This document shows positions 17,531-27,247 of a DNA stretch of 44,570 nucleotides, in pieces. Location of the stretch: assembly GCA_029552825.1 (NCBI GenBank), contig JAKPDL010000169.1, forward strand, positions 1-44,570, read 5' to 3'. Position numbers and translations under genes: made by a program. The notes beneath the pieces are model-generated. The model had not been told where the DNA came from. It did not search any database and saw only the letters and a list, made by a program, of their open reading frames with translations. The stretch comes from Bacteroidota bacterium. Its GTDB lineage: Bacteria; Bacteroidota; Bacteroidia; Bacteroidales; VadinHA17. How positions within the stretch are numbered: the stretch's first letter is position 1; each line of letters starts with the position of its first letter.

Positions 17531-18625
17531 ATGAAAGTAAAAGAGATCTGTTCCTTTCTCGATTCAGCCGTACCAGTTGCGTATCAGGAAAACTACGATA
17601 ATTCTGGTTTGCAGGCAGGAGATCCTGAATCGGAAGTGACATCAGCTCTTCTTGCTCTGGATGCTACACCGGAGGTGATAAAGGAAGCTGCGGAGAAGGG
17701 ATGTGGCATTGTTATAACCCATCATCCGGTGCTGTTTCACCCGCTGAGGTCATTGACCGGCAGGAGCCTGGCTGAAAAAGTTGTTATTGAAGCGGTGAAA
17801 AATAATATTTCGATTTATTCATTACATACAAATCTGGATGTTTTCGGTAGCGGAGTGAGCCGGAAGATGGCGGAAAAACTTGGATTGAAAGATATAAGAG
17901 TCATGGTGCCTCTCGAAAACAAACTTATAAAGCTCGTAACTTTTGTTCCTGTTAGCCATGCAGAAAAGGTGAGAGAGGCCCTCTTTTCGGCAGGAGCTGG
18001 TGTAATAGGCAACTACGACCTGTGCAGTTTCAATGTTGAGGGATTCGGCACATTCCGGGGCAGTGAGCATACCAATCCTTTTGCTGGAAAGAAAGGGGAA
18101 TACCATAAAGAGAAAGAGGTAAGAATTGAAACCATTCTTCCGTCACATCTTAAAAATAATGTGATACAGGCCCTGCTGGCAGCGCACCCTTACGAAGAGG
18201 TTGCCTATGATATTTATCCTCTTATGAATGAATACACAGGTGCTGGTAGCGGTTGTACCGGCAATCTGCCTGAACCGCTCGACGAAAATGAATTTCTTAA
18301 GCTTGTTTCGGATATATCTGGTGCAGATAGATTGAAATATTCAAAGCCGGCAAAAGGCAGGATACTCAAGGTTGCTCTCTGCGGAGGAGCAGGGGGATCT
18401 TTTATTCCGGCTGCAATTTCTTCAGGAGCCGACGCTTACATTACCGGAGAAATAAGATACCACGACTTTCTGGACTTCGGCAAATCCATAATGCTGGTGG
18501 AAATCGGCCATTATGAGAGTGAAATATCTTGCCTCGAAATATTATATGAATTAATTATAAAAAAATTCCCTAAATTTGCAGTCCGATTTTCTGACATAAA
18601 CACTAATCCGATAAATTATTTCTGA
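17531..18625 (+). CDS. Nif3/DUF34 family protein with inserted PII-like domain
   Basis: 364 residues. The two halves of the Nif3 fold are seen: residues 1-125 with metal ligands in GIVITHHPVLFHPL and SLHTNLDV, and about 250-364 with CGGAGGSFIPAAISSGADAY, YHDFLDFG and IEIGHYESE. Between them lies the CutA/PII-like insert (about 130-240: LVTFVPVSHAEKVREALFSA, AAHPYEEVAYDI). The length matches the long DUF34 form. It is annotated in databases as GTP cyclohydrolase I type 2 or YbgI; the activity is unsettled and a metal-related role has been proposed. The next gene starts 2 bp after its stop, a conserved Nif3 and zinc-ribbon pairing. Confidence 0.93.
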   Translation: MKVKEICSFLDSAVPVAYQENYDNSGLQAGDPESEVTSALLALDATPEVIKEAAEKGCGIVITHHPVLFHPLRSLTGRSLAEKVVIEAVKNNISIYSLHTNLDVFGSGVSRKMAEKLGLKDIRVMVPLENKLIKLVTFVPVSHAEKVREALFSAGAGVIGNYDLCSFNVEGFGTFRGSEHTNPFAGKKGEYHKEKEVRIETILPSHLKNNVIQALLAAHPYEEVAYDIYPLMNEYTGAGSGCTGNLPEPLDENEFLKLVSDISGADRLKYSKPAKGRILKVALCGGAGGSFIPAAISSGADAYITGEIRYHDFLDFGKSIMLVEIGHYESEISCLEILYELIIKKFPKFAVRFSDINTNPINYF

Positions 18626-18627
18626 CG

Positions 18628-19419
18628 ATGGAAAAAGCAAAAGCACAGGAAACCGAAATATCCGTAGAAGAAAAGTTAAGAGCTCTCTATTCTCTACAGC
18701 TTGTAGATTCGGAGATAGACAAGATAAAAACCCTGCGTGGTGAACTTCCCCTGGAGGTTCAGGATCTTGAGGATGAAATTGCAGGTCTTGAAACCAGGCT
18801 TAACAATCTGAAAGAAGAGGTTGTTAACCTTGAAAAAGCTATTTCCAAGAAACAACATGAAATTGCTGAAGCCCAGCTGCTTATTAAGAAGTATGAGGAG
18901 CAGCAGAAAAATGTTCGTAATAACAGGGAATTTGATTCGCTTTCCAAAGAAATTGAATATCAAACGCTTGAAATTGAACTCTGTAATAAAAAGATAAGAG
19001 AGTTCAATGCTCAGATTGAAGAAAAAAAGGCATTGATTTCTGCATCGGAGGCACAGCTTAATGAAAGAAAACAGGATCTTCAGAATAAGAAGACCGTACT
19101 GGAGGACATAATTGCCGACACGCAGAAGGAAGAGGAATCTCTGCTCGAGAGGTCTGAAAAGATTCAGGCAATGATTGAAGAAAGGCTCCTAACGGCTTAC
19201 AAGAGAATACGTGCCAATGCGCGGAATGGTCTGGCAGTTGTATCTATCCAGCGTGATGCATGTGGAGGGTGTTTTAACCAGATTCCTCCGCAGAGGCAGC
19301 TTGATATTAAATCAAGAAAGAAAATTATTGTCTGCGAGTATTGCGGGCGCATTCTGGTTGATGAAGAAATAATCAAGGAGAGTCAGCCTCAGGAGAAGGA
19401 GAAGGGGAAGGGGAAATAA
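18628..19419 (+). CDS. Coiled-coil C4-type zinc-ribbon protein (CdsZ-like)
   Basis: 263 residues. Residues 10-190 form a long antiparallel coiled coil (for example LEDEIAGLETRLNNLKEEVV and NVRNNREFDSLSKEIEYQ). The C-terminus is a zinc ribbon with CGGCFNQIPPQ and VCEYCGRILVD, four cysteines in two CxxC pairs. Known relatives (CT398/CdsZ and similar) pair with DUF34/Nif3 genes and are suspected chaperone or nucleic-acid-associated factors; the mechanism is unproven. The tail QEKEKGKGK is basic. A TAAATTTG box (18571-18578) inside the end of nif3 could give an internal start, but it lacks a -33 element. The gene is convergent with ispF, with 26 bp between them. Confidence 0.9.
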   Translation: MEKAKAQETEISVEEKLRALYSLQLVDSEIDKIKTLRGELPLEVQDLEDEIAGLETRLNNLKEEVVNLEKAISKKQHEIAEAQLLIKKYEEQQKNVRNNREFDSLSKEIEYQTLEIELCNKKIREFNAQIEEKKALISASEAQLNERKQDLQNKKTVLEDIIADTQKEEESLLERSEKIQAMIEERLLTAYKRIRANARNGLAVVSIQRDACGGCFNQIPPQRQLDIKSRKKIIVCEYCGRILVDEEIIKESQPQEKEKGKGK

Positions 19420-19445
19420 TTGGTTATAAAATAATCCTGGATTTT

Positions 19446-19925
19446 TCAAGGTTTTCTTAACAGAACGGCTGCAATGGCGAAAATGCCTTCTTCACGGCCG
19501 GTAAATCCCATTTTTTCGGTAGTTGTTGCCTTAACTGAAATATCCCCTGTATTTATTCCTGTTATACCTGCAATTATCTTTTTTATTTCGGGAATGTAAG
19601 GAGCAATCCTGGGCTTTTCGAGGCAAACAGTAGAATCAATATTGACTATTTCATATCCTTCTTTTCTGATTAAACTTACAGTTTTTTCGAGAAGAATTTT
19701 ACTGTCGATACCTGAATATTGAGGGTCGTTATCCGGGAATTGATGGCCGATATCGTTTAGTCCGGCAGCGCCGAGGAGGGCGTCGCAAATAGCGTGAAGG
19801 AGAACATCACCGTCGGAGTGGGCTATACAGCCTCTGTCGTGCTGGATTAATATGCCTCCTATCCATAATTTGCGGCCTGGTTCGAGGCGGTGAAAATCAA
19901 TTCCCTGTCCTGTGCGGAAATTCAT
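19446..19925 (-). CDS. ispF: 2-C-methyl-D-erythritol 2,4-cyclodiphosphate synthase
   Basis: 159 residues, the standard IspF length. Active-site segments are intact: GQGIDFHRLEPG with the zinc D-x-H, GCIAHSDGDVLLHAICDALLGAAGLNDIGHQFPD, and the C-terminal KATTTEKMGFTGREEGI. It makes MEcPP in the non-mevalonate isoprenoid pathway. The start codon overlaps the porV stop in an ATGA junction, so it is probably translated by coupling from the secretion operon. This gives an unexpected link between isoprenoid synthesis and T9SS expression. Nothing in the protein suggests a changed role. Confidence 0.97.
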   Translation of the reverse strand: MNFRTGQGIDFHRLEPGRKLWIGGILIQHDRGCIAHSDGDVLLHAICDALLGAAGLNDIGHQFPDNDPQYSGIDSKILLEKTVSLIRKEGYEIVNIDSTVCLEKPRIAPYIPEIKKIIAGITGINTGDISVKATTTEKMGFTGREEGIFAIAAVLLRKP

Positions 19926-21088
19926 CCCTTTGAAGCATTTCTTAATGAGCTGAACTCGAAGGAGAGTGAAAAGCGCAGTGTGCGTGCCAGCGGATGGTTC
20001 TGCACCACAGGCATCAGGTAGGAAAAATCAATTTCGAGGATGTTCATTCTGAAACCGGCTCCAGCAGTGAAATACTTTCGGTTGCCTTTTGTTTCATTCT
20101 CATAAAAATATCCCACCCTAATTGCAAACTGCTGGTTATACCAGTATTCGGCTCCCATCGAAACAGTTATCTCTCTCAGTTCTTCCTTCAAACCGCCGGG
20201 TGCATCAAAAAACGACTGTATAATTGCAACCGGTACCGAAACATTTGGATCTTTCCCTGCGATAATGTTCCTGTCAGGGTCATATTTTGGAGGTGTAGGT
20301 ACCAGCAGCTTGTTGAAATCTGTGGTTAGTGTCAGTTCGTTGAAGTTGTCAAATTTAAAGGTGCATCCAACACCCACTCTCATGTTCATGGGTATGAAAT
20401 CGGGTTCCTTCGATTTCGAATAACTCATTTTGGACCCAATGTTGGAAAAGTTGAATCCGATGCTCAACAGAGCATTTTTATTCAGAATCTCTGTTTCTTT
20501 CCTGTAAAGGCCTGAAACATCAGCTGCAAAAGAGACTCCAGGATGTGTTTCTGTTCCATCTGAGGAGAACCCTCCTGTAAGATTCGAATATATGAAACGA
20601 AAAGCTATACCTCCTGAAAAGTTTTCTCCGAACAGACGAGCATATGCTGCATCAATTGCAAATTCAGTAGGAATAAAAACTCTCTGCAGGTTGCCGAAGT
20701 TATCTGTAAAAGGTATATCTCCAAGTGAAGAATAAAAAAGGCTTGAGGCTACAACCTGCCGGCTGTCAATTCTTTTGTAACCCGACAGATACGCGAGATT
20801 GATATCGGGTACCAGTGTTCTGAGCCAGGGTGAATATGAAATTCCGAAACCTCCCTTGCCATCAATAAAAGCAAATTTTGACGGGTTCCAGTGCATACTG
20901 TAAATATCCGGCGAGGTCGCAACACCTGCATCTCCTATTGCACCTGCCCTTGAATCAGGAGCTATCGTTAGAAAGGGGACAACAGTCTGAATAGCATTCA
21001 ATTCATCAGAAGAGCTCTGTGCACCTAGTTTATTTACCGTCAATATTAAAAGACTACCCAGCAGTAATGCAACCAACGTTTTTTTCAT
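19922..21088 (-). CDS. porV: T9SS outer-membrane protein PorV (LptO)
   Basis: About 388 residues from the ATG at 21088 (MKKTLVALLLGSLLILTVNK signal peptide). The longer frame to 21142 would read through the -7 box, so I reject it. FadL-like barrel features include the N-terminal VVPFLTIAPDSRAGAIGDAG and HWNPSKFAFIDGKGGFGISY, typical of PorV, and a last strand LRFSLSFEFSSLR. PorV collects cargo at the T9SS translocon and shuttles it to the PorU sortase complex. It lies directly downstream of porU (69 bp between the porU stop and this ATG) and overlaps ispF at its 3' end. Confidence 0.93.
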   Translation of the reverse strand: MKKTLVALLLGSLLILTVNKLGAQSSSDELNAIQTVVPFLTIAPDSRAGAIGDAGVATSPDIYSMHWNPSKFAFIDGKGGFGISYSPWLRTLVPDINLAYLSGYKRIDSRQVVASSLFYSSLGDIPFTDNFGNLQRVFIPTEFAIDAAYARLFGENFSGGIAFRFIYSNLTGGFSSDGTETHPGVSFAADVSGLYRKETEILNKNALLSIGFNFSNIGSKMSYSKSKEPDFIPMNMRVGVGCTFKFDNFNELTLTTDFNKLLVPTPPKYDPDRNIIAGKDPNVSVPVAIIQSFFDAPGGLKEELREITVSMGAEYWYNQQFAIRVGYFYENETKGNRKYFTAGAGFRMNILEIDFSYLMPVVQNHPLARTLRFSLSFEFSSLRNASKG

Positions 21089-21116
21089 TCTGTAATTTCT
21101 TGATTCTGAATTTCCG

Positions 21117-21124
21117 CAAATATA
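21117..21124 (-). promoter_or_regulatory. -7 box (TATATTTG) of porV
   Basis: On the minus strand TATATTTG lies 28 bp upstream of the porV ATG and within the porU-porV spacer. Transcription would begin near 21111. I see no clear -33 element. PorV could therefore be made both from a porU read-through transcript and from its own start. Confidence 0.45.
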
Positions 21125-21157
21125 AAACAATTTTCTGCCCATGTTATTGTATAAAAT

Positions 21158-24100
21158 CTATAATATTATCAATCTGCCTGAAGCTCTTGCAGTTTCACCA
21201 TCACCTGTCTTTATTATGACGACATAAGCGTATATGCCTCTGCCTGCCTTTTTACCACCCTCTATGGTGCCGTCCCAGTAAATGGGAGGCAGCCTGTACC
21301 CTGTTGAGGTCAGATTCTCCTCCAGTATCTTTACCTTCCTGCCGCTCATGTCAAAAATCTCAATTATTATATAAAGGTCTTTATCGGGACGGTTATGTCC
21401 GGCGGTGAAATAAGTATACGAGGTTACCGGGTTCGGATAGTTTGATACATCATTTATGATAAATTTTCCTTCACTCCTTACTACAAACTTGAGTGTGGCA
21501 ACAGCTGAATTGTTGAAGTTGTCCCATGCTTTTAATGAGAGGGTATGAACTCCTTCAGATATGTTGTTTAACCGATACTTAACAGTGCCTCTGGTGTAAT
21601 TGTCCATATCGGTTTCGAAGTAATTATTCAGAGAAAATGAGCTGTTCCTCTCTTCATCGAGCCAGGCTGTTATATCATGACCTATTCCGGCGCCCGTGGT
21701 GTTGATACCTGATAGGTCTGAAATCTTTGCCAGCAGAACAGGATTACTGTCAGAAATATCACCATTTCTGAAGAGGGTATCGTTGAGGAATAATCTTATT
21801 TCCGGACCTGTAGTATCTATACTTGCAAGACTGGAGAATCCTCCGATAATAAAATTACTGAAAGCACCGTTCATGTCTGTTTTGTCGTTCTTTGCGTAAT
21901 AACTTATTTTTCCGTTCCCGAAGGAATAATCAATGTCTCTCGGGACAATAAAGCTAAATCTGAATCTGCCATTATTAACCTTTGTCTTTCCGCTGAAAAC
22001 TATGCTGTTCTGAACATAGAATTCCATCGGCTGACCGCCGTCATTTGCCAGGGTCTTAATTTTACTGCTCTTATCAAAAACAACCGGGAAAACAAGTCCG
22101 TTGAAATCATTAAGATAATTTCCGCTGTTATCTTCAATGTGTCCTGTAACTGTAACGACTGAGACAGCTTTAAGAGTATCTGTAAACGAAGTAATACTGA
22201 TGCCGTTAATTGAATCGGTAACAACCCTGCCGTGCCAGGGATATGCCAGGCGAAGAGCCGGGTCGCCAAGCAGCGTAAAGTTTCTTTTGTTCATACCGCT
22301 ACCCGAATTGTTTTTTGCAAGCCGCATGACATCCCCGAGCCTCAGTAACTCGCCAGTAGAATCCCTTTCAAATGCATAATACATAATATTGCGGTTCAGG
22401 GTATAGTTGGGTGCAGAATATACAACCCTGGTCGTTGACATAAGAGCGATTCCACCTCCATCGGGATTCAGCAGTACCATTTCTCCTGCTGAGCTTTTTG
22501 CTGTCATCTCACCTGTAAAAGGATTAAGTTCACCGTCATCAAACCTGCTGAACTCACATGTGGCAGTAATAAACAGAGGCAATTTTCCGCCATTTTTCCA
22601 TGAATTGACACTCTGGGTTCTGACCACCCTTTCATGCGCAAGTCCCACCTCATTCCCATGCCCCAGATAATTAAAAATGATGCATCCTGAGTTTATTCTG
22701 TCATTTATTGCCTTTTCCACATCCGGGTATGATTGTCCGTTAATTGATGTAACCTGCCTGAAGGCATCAAGATAGATTTTTTCAATATTTATTTCAGGAT
22801 ATTTGGTTTCAATCAATGAACTGAGTCCTTCCGAATCGTTCATGTGAGTATTTGAATCCTCATCATCGGCTGTTAATACGACCATATTACGCCAGTCGCC
22901 CCCATTTGAGGGATCCATATACCTTATTATTTTGGAAAGAATTACAGATGCCTGCATAGTATCTATAACAGGAAACCTTCCTATTCCGATATCTTCAGTT
23001 CCTGTAGCTTCACCTTCACCATCTTCAAGCAGCCCGTAGAAGTCATCAGAAACAAAAGATGATGTAACAATGGTTGAATTCTGTGACTGATAAGTAGGTA
23101 TGAAATTCGGATTACGAGGGGGTAATTTCTTGTTGTCGTAAGAACCGTCTCCAAAAAGCAGCAGGTACTTAAGGGGATGGGATGTGCCTGACTGTTTAAG
23201 AAATTTCATCCTGAGAAAATTTCTTATTGCAACAATATCAGGTATTCCACCTGAAAATTCATTGTAAATCTCTTCAGGTGTTACAATTATGGATGTGAGT
23301 CCGCTGTTATTGTTATGAATGCCTGCAAGTTTTACTGCATGTTGATAAAAAAGCGGATGGGTTACAATTACCATATCAGCTTCTGGTGAAGCGTGAAGAT
23401 TTTGATTCGGAACTGGCACACTGTTTATTACAGGGGTTATTGTTCCATCATAGCTGAATACAATAAATTTTCTGAGAGAATCGGTAGATATTCTGAATAT
23501 GCAGTAATCGCCAGTTTTTTCAAACTGGATGTTTACTGGCTCAAAAGGATTTGTGACGTCCCATATACTGATTGAGGCTGATGAGCTTTTGACGTTAAAC
23601 TCGGTTATTCTGCCGGGGGCAACAGATCTGGAATCGGAGAAGATTAAAGTTTTTCCGTTGAAAGCAGTGTTTGCTCTTCCCTGAAGTTCCAGGTAATCGA
23701 GCCAGCCCTTTGCAGATTGTTCTCCATTGTTATAAAACTTTACTTCGAACGACGGGTTTTGTGATGAGGGGGTGAGTGTTCCTGAAATGGTTACATCCCT
23801 TGCAAAAATCCCGGTTGTAGAAAAGAGATTGACTTCAGGAACAAGTACCGCTGCATGGATTGTTTCACCTTCATACAATCTGAACATTACTGGAACTGAC
23901 GATCTTCCAAGTACTCTGAGCCTGTATTTTAATTCTTCTCCGGTAACAAGACCTGAAAAACCGGGTCGGATTTGAATGCCACTCAAAACAGAGACAGGCT
24001 GGTACCATTCTCTTCCCGATTTGAGAAGATTTTCTGACTCAATTTCATGGATGAACAAAGCGTCATGTGAGAAGGATGTATAATCAGGAGCCGATACTAG

Positions 24101-24586
24101 GGAAGGAACAGTAGTGATATATTTCCCCGGCGAAGGTGATGATGTAAGAAAATAATATGCCGTATCGGAATAATTATGTCTGATAAACCTGTAACTGTCT
24201 GTACTGCGGTCGTACTTCCAGCGATGAGTGCTCTGGGCATAGAATAAAAGGTAATCACCTTCATTGAAAATTCCATCTGTCCCGGTAACAAGCAATATGG
24301 CTATTTCTTTCAGATCGTCGGGTTTCGGACTATCGTTGTAATATGAAAGCTGCCCAAAATTATTTCCGTATATTCTCGGGTTTGCCGGGTTTGTCAGGCC
24401 CAACTTCTGGAGAGTACTAAATGGTATACGATATACGCCTTCATCAATTACAGCGATTTTAAACCATTTGCCTGTTGCCAGTACTGACTCATCCGCAAAT
24501 TTTTCACCGGCTGCCTGGGTCAGTGGGAAGGCATATACGTTTAATGCCGAAAAAAGAAACATGATTATGATTCGGGTGATTTTCAT
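21158..24586 (-). CDS. porU: T9SS C-terminal signal peptidase/sortase PorU
   Basis: About 1142 residues from the ATG at 24586 (MKITRIIIMFLFSALNVYAF signal peptide); an upstream TTG at 24598 overlaps a promoter box. The N-terminal beta region (about 40-390) precedes a gingipain-like C25 peptidase domain (about 400-770). The catalytic His is in FNYLGHGNE (about 643) and the catalytic Cys in FITATCEFSRFDD (about 677). Ig-like domains follow. The C-terminus is a T9SS-type sorting domain (SNYPNPVTSYTYFTAGH, FDMSGRKVKIL, GIYAYVVII). PorU removes cargo C-terminal domains and links cargo to the surface lipopolysaccharide. Its own retained CTD is known in the family. Order porV-porU-gldJ-murF is recalled from Flavobacterium. 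Confidence 0.95.
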   Translation of the reverse strand: MKITRIIIMFLFSALNVYAFPLTQAAGEKFADESVLATGKWFKIAVIDEGVYRIPFSTLQKLGLTNPANPRIYGNNFGQLSYYNDSPKPDDLKEIAILLVTGTDGIFNEGDYLLFYAQSTHRWKYDRSTDSYRFIRHNYSDTAYYFLTSSPSPGKYITTVPSLVSAPDYTSFSHDALFIHEIESENLLKSGREWYQPVSVLSGIQIRPGFSGLVTGEELKYRLRVLGRSSVPVMFRLYEGETIHAAVLVPEVNLFSTTGIFARDVTISGTLTPSSQNPSFEVKFYNNGEQSAKGWLDYLELQGRANTAFNGKTLIFSDSRSVAPGRITEFNVKSSSASISIWDVTNPFEPVNIQFEKTGDYCIFRISTDSLRKFIVFSYDGTITPVINSVPVPNQNLHASPEADMVIVTHPLFYQHAVKLAGIHNNNSGLTSIIVTPEEIYNEFSGGIPDIVAIRNFLRMKFLKQSGTSHPLKYLLLFGDGSYDNKKLPPRNPNFIPTYQSQNSTIVTSSFVSDDFYGLLEDGEGEATGTEDIGIGRFPVIDTMQASVILSKIIRYMDPSNGGDWRNMVVLTADDEDSNTHMNDSEGLSSLIETKYPEINIEKIYLDAFRQVTSINGQSYPDVEKAINDRINSGCIIFNYLGHGNEVGLAHERVVRTQSVNSWKNGGKLPLFITATCEFSRFDDGELNPFTGEMTAKSSAGEMVLLNPDGGGIALMSTTRVVYSAPNYTLNRNIMYYAFERDSTGELLRLGDVMRLAKNNSGSGMNKRNFTLLGDPALRLAYPWHGRVVTDSINGISITSFTDTLKAVSVVTVTGHIEDNSGNYLNDFNGLVFPVVFDKSSKIKTLANDGGQPMEFYVQNSIVFSGKTKVNNGRFRFSFIVPRDIDYSFGNGKISYYAKNDKTDMNGAFSNFIIGGFSSLASIDTTGPEIRLFLNDTLFRNGDISDSNPVLLAKISDLSGINTTGAGIGHDITAWLDEERNSSFSLNNYFETDMDNYTRGTVKYRLNNISEGVHTLSLKAWDNFNNSAVATLKFVVRSEGKFIINDVSNYPNPVTSYTYFTAGHNRPDKDLYIIIEIFDMSGRKVKILEENLTSTGYRLPPIYWDGTIEGGKKAGRGIYAYVVIIKTGDGETARASGRLIIL

Positions 24587-24595
24587 AATTCCCGG

Positions 24596-24603
24596 CAAAG
24601 ATA
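24596..24603 (-). promoter_or_regulatory. -7 box (TATCTTTG) of porU, nearly leaderless
   Basis: TATCTTTG on the minus strand ends 9 bp before the porU ATG at 24586, so the predicted message has only a few leader bases. No -33 element is evident. Its overlap with the alternative TTG (24598) argues for the ATG start. Confidence 0.4.
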
Positions 24604-24687
24604 AGAAGTGAGATTATTTTGTTATTATATTTAGAGTTTTTGAAATATTAACGTTGATTACCGCGTTGATATTGCCGGAACTGTGTT

Positions 24688-25656
24688 ATGAAAAAAAACA
24701 GAATACTGATCTTGCTGGCTGTTTGCTTTGCTTCTTTTACAGCAAAGCCGCAGGATAACTTTCATGGTTACGGTTTCCAGTCAATAGTAACTCTAAATCC
24801 TGCTGCAGCTGGTTCTGAAGGAGATGGTACTCTGCGGATGATGTATATAATGCATTATCCGGAAAGAAATATGGATCTGCACTTTTTATCAGTTTCATAC
24901 GACACATATATTCCTTTGTTTCATGGTGGAATAGCAGGTTTTGTAACGGATAACTATCTGGGAGGAGTTTTGAATAACCTGAGTGGAGGGTTTTCATATT
25001 CGTATCATCTACAGGCGGGGAGGAATCTGTTTGTTAATGCAGGCCTGAGTGCTGCTTTCAGGCACAGGGGGATAAATGCTTCAAAGGTTATTTTGCCCGA
25101 CCAGATTGATCCTTTGAGAGGTCCAGTTCTGCCTTCGGGTGAAACCATAAACAACAGGGGAAGAACCATATTTGATGTCGGTACAGGCTTTATGATAATG
25201 TGGGGAGATTTCACTTCAGGAGTTTCGGTAAACCATCTTTCAAAGCCTGATATTGGATGGAATGGGGCATCTGAAGATCAGTTACCATGGCATATAACAC
25301 TGTTTGCCATGAAGGTTTTCAACCTGTCGCGGAAGAATGAACTAAGCTTGCAGCCGGTATTTTTATTTGACTTCTGCGGAGATGAGCTCAATGTTGCCTC
25401 CGGTGCAACGCTTGGAAACGAAAAGTTTGCTGTTAGTTCACTACTATCGTACAGTGGGAATGGAGACATCAACCTGCAACCTGGTTTTTCTTTAAGGTTT
25501 TCAGGCTCTTTGCTTTTTTACAATTATTGTTTTAATTTAACATCGGAAAACGGAATGTTGCCTTTTACAATGTATCATCAGGCAGGATTGTCGTTAAGTT
25601 TAAATAATGTTGATAAAAGAAAAGTGATAAAGGCAATAAAATTCCCTAATTTGTAG
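24688..25656 (+). CDS. PorP/SprF family type IX secretion system membrane protein
   Basis: 322 residues with a signal peptide (KKNRILILLAVCFASFTAKP). The family hallmark near the N-terminus is seen: FQSIVTLNPAAAGSEGDG, then barrel strands (LHFLSVSYDTYIPLFHGGIA; GGFSYSYHLQAGRNLFVNAG; GTGFMIMWGDFTSGVSVNHL). Members are 8- to 14-strand outer-membrane proteins that attach or dock T9SS cargo (SprF for SprB) or belong to the PorK/N ring operon. It starts divergently 101 bp from porU and lies upstream of gldJ. Because porK/L/M/N are not adjacent, it may serve one particular cargo and not be the core PorP. That is an inference. Confidence 0.88.
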   Translation: MKKNRILILLAVCFASFTAKPQDNFHGYGFQSIVTLNPAAAGSEGDGTLRMMYIMHYPERNMDLHFLSVSYDTYIPLFHGGIAGFVTDNYLGGVLNNLSGGFSYSYHLQAGRNLFVNAGLSAAFRHRGINASKVILPDQIDPLRGPVLPSGETINNRGRTIFDVGTGFMIMWGDFTSGVSVNHLSKPDIGWNGASEDQLPWHITLFAMKVFNLSRKNELSLQPVFLFDFCGDELNVASGATLGNEKFAVSSLLSYSGNGDINLQPGFSLRFSGSLLFYNYCFNLTSENGMLPFTMYHQAGLSLSLNNVDKRKVIKAIKFPNL

Positions 25657-25692
25657 TTATATTTGGTAAAACTAAATATTTTACTATTTTTG

Positions 25693-25700
25693 TATATTTG
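25693..25700 (+). promoter_or_regulatory. -7 box (TATATTTG) of gldJ
   Basis: TATATTTGAACTCA resembles the extended TATATTTGCACTCG motif seen at 15092 and 40446. The ATG at 25713 lies 12 bp after it. It sits inside the frame that would start at a TTG (25698), which favours the ATG. No clear -33 element. Confidence 0.5.
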
Positions 25701-25712
25701 AACTCATCAGTT

Positions 25713-27227
25713 ATGGCCATAAAACATAAAAGAGTTATGTACAGATTTAAAGCTTTTCCGGTTGTTTTAATATCAGTTCTGCTGCTGTCATCCTGCAGTC
25801 TTTTCAAGGGTAAGAAATCAGAAGTTTCACCCACTACGGGCTGGAGATATAACGACCCTGACATGGGAGGGTTTGAAGTAGCTATGGGTGTTGAGCAAAA
25901 AACAGGCCCGGGGCTTGTTCTCATCGAGGGTGGCGTATTCAGGATGGGGCAGGTTCAGCAGGACGTGATGTTTGACTGGAATAATCCGCCAAGAACAGTT
26001 ACTGTTTCATCTTTTTATATGGATGAAACCGAAATCAGGAATGTAGATTACAGGGAATACCTTCACTGGTTGAGAAGAGTTTACAAGAGTTACCCTGAAG
26101 TCTACAGGCGTGCACTACCCGACACACTTGTATGGAGAAGCCCGATGGGGTTCAATGATCCATACGTGCAGTATTATTTCCGGCATCCTGCATATAACAA
26201 CTATCCTGTTGTGGGTGTTAGCTGGGTGCAGGCATCGGATTACTGTTTGTGGCGGACCGACAGGGTGAATGAAAGTATATTGATTGCTGAAGGTGAGCTC
26301 AAGCCTGATCCCAACCAGGCAGATGAAAACAATTTCAATACCGAAGCATACCTGGCAGGCCAGTATGAAGGTGTTGTCGGTAAACTGAGGCCAAGCCTTA
26401 GCGGCGACAAAACCGAACGCCGTACCACCTTTGAAGACGGTATACTGTTACCAAGATACAGACTGCCTACCGAAGCAGAATGGGAATTTGCAGCATATGG
26501 ACTGAAAGGTAATACCTTCCAGGAAAGAATATATGAAAGAAGAATTTACCCATGGGATGGCCATAATGTGAGAAATTCATCAAGAAAGCATATGGGCCAG
26601 ATGATGGCAAACTTCCAGCGCGGCAGGGGAGACCTCATGGGGGTTGCAGGAAGTCTGAACGACGCCGGAAGCATTACAGTTGATGTGAAATCGTACTGGC
26701 CAAACGACTATGGCCTCTATTGCATGGCAGGAAACGTCAATGAATGGGTACTCGACGTTTACAGACCACTTTCATTCTATGATATGGATGAATTCAACCC
26801 ATTCAGAGGGAATGTTTTCACCGACCTGAGAAGAGATGCCAACGGACAGGTTGTGCAGAAAGACAGACTCGGACGGCTTCCTATTGACACTGTAAAACCA
26901 CAGGATGTTGCTGATAGATATAATTACCGCAAGGGCGACTATAGAAATTATAGAGATGGGGACAAGAAATCATCCCTTGACCAGAACGAATGGAATGCTG
27001 CAGAAGATGAATTAGAATCATCAACAAGAATGTATGCCCAGAGCCCCGATGATTTTACATCACTTATCAACGACAATGCACGTGTTTATAAGGGTGGTTC
27101 ATGGAAAGACAGAGCCTACTGGTTAAGTCCTTCGGCAAGAAGGTTCCTCGACCAGAATGCTTCAAGGGATGACCTTGGTTTCAGATGCGCGATGATACGC
27201 GTAGGAAGCCCGTCAGGATTTAGATAA
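25713..27227 (+). CDS. gldJ: Gliding/T9SS lipoprotein GldJ (FGE/SUMF1-type fold)
   Basis: 504 residues from the ATG at 25713, or 496 from the ATG at 25737. A lipoprotein signal ends in the lipobox LLLSSCSLF. The sulfatase-modifying-factor-like domain begins at GPGLVLIEGGVFRMGQVQQD and continues with SFYMDETEIRNVDYREYLHW, YNNYPVVGVSWVQASDYCLW, YRLPTEAEWEFAAYG, YCMAGNVNEWVLDVY and VYKGGSWKDRAYWL. The GPGLV...DVMFDWNNPPR segment is characteristic of GldJ and not of PorK/GldK. GldJ is needed for T9SS function and stabilises other Gld proteins in gliding species. A catalytic FGE role is not expected. Its neighbours porU/porV upstream and murF downstream support the call. A strong terminator follows. 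Confidence 0.9.
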   Translation: MAIKHKRVMYRFKAFPVVLISVLLLSSCSLFKGKKSEVSPTTGWRYNDPDMGGFEVAMGVEQKTGPGLVLIEGGVFRMGQVQQDVMFDWNNPPRTVTVSSFYMDETEIRNVDYREYLHWLRRVYKSYPEVYRRALPDTLVWRSPMGFNDPYVQYYFRHPAYNNYPVVGVSWVQASDYCLWRTDRVNESILIAEGELKPDPNQADENNFNTEAYLAGQYEGVVGKLRPSLSGDKTERRTTFEDGILLPRYRLPTEAEWEFAAYGLKGNTFQERIYERRIYPWDGHNVRNSSRKHMGQMMANFQRGRGDLMGVAGSLNDAGSITVDVKSYWPNDYGLYCMAGNVNEWVLDVYRPLSFYDMDEFNPFRGNVFTDLRRDANGQVVQKDRLGRLPIDTVKPQDVADRYNYRKGDYRNYRDGDKKSSLDQNEWNAAEDELESSTRMYAQSPDDFTSLINDNARVYKGGSWKDRAYWLSPSARRFLDQNASRDDLGFRCAMIRVGSPSGFR

Positions 27228-27247
27228 TAAACTGAAACTAATATCAA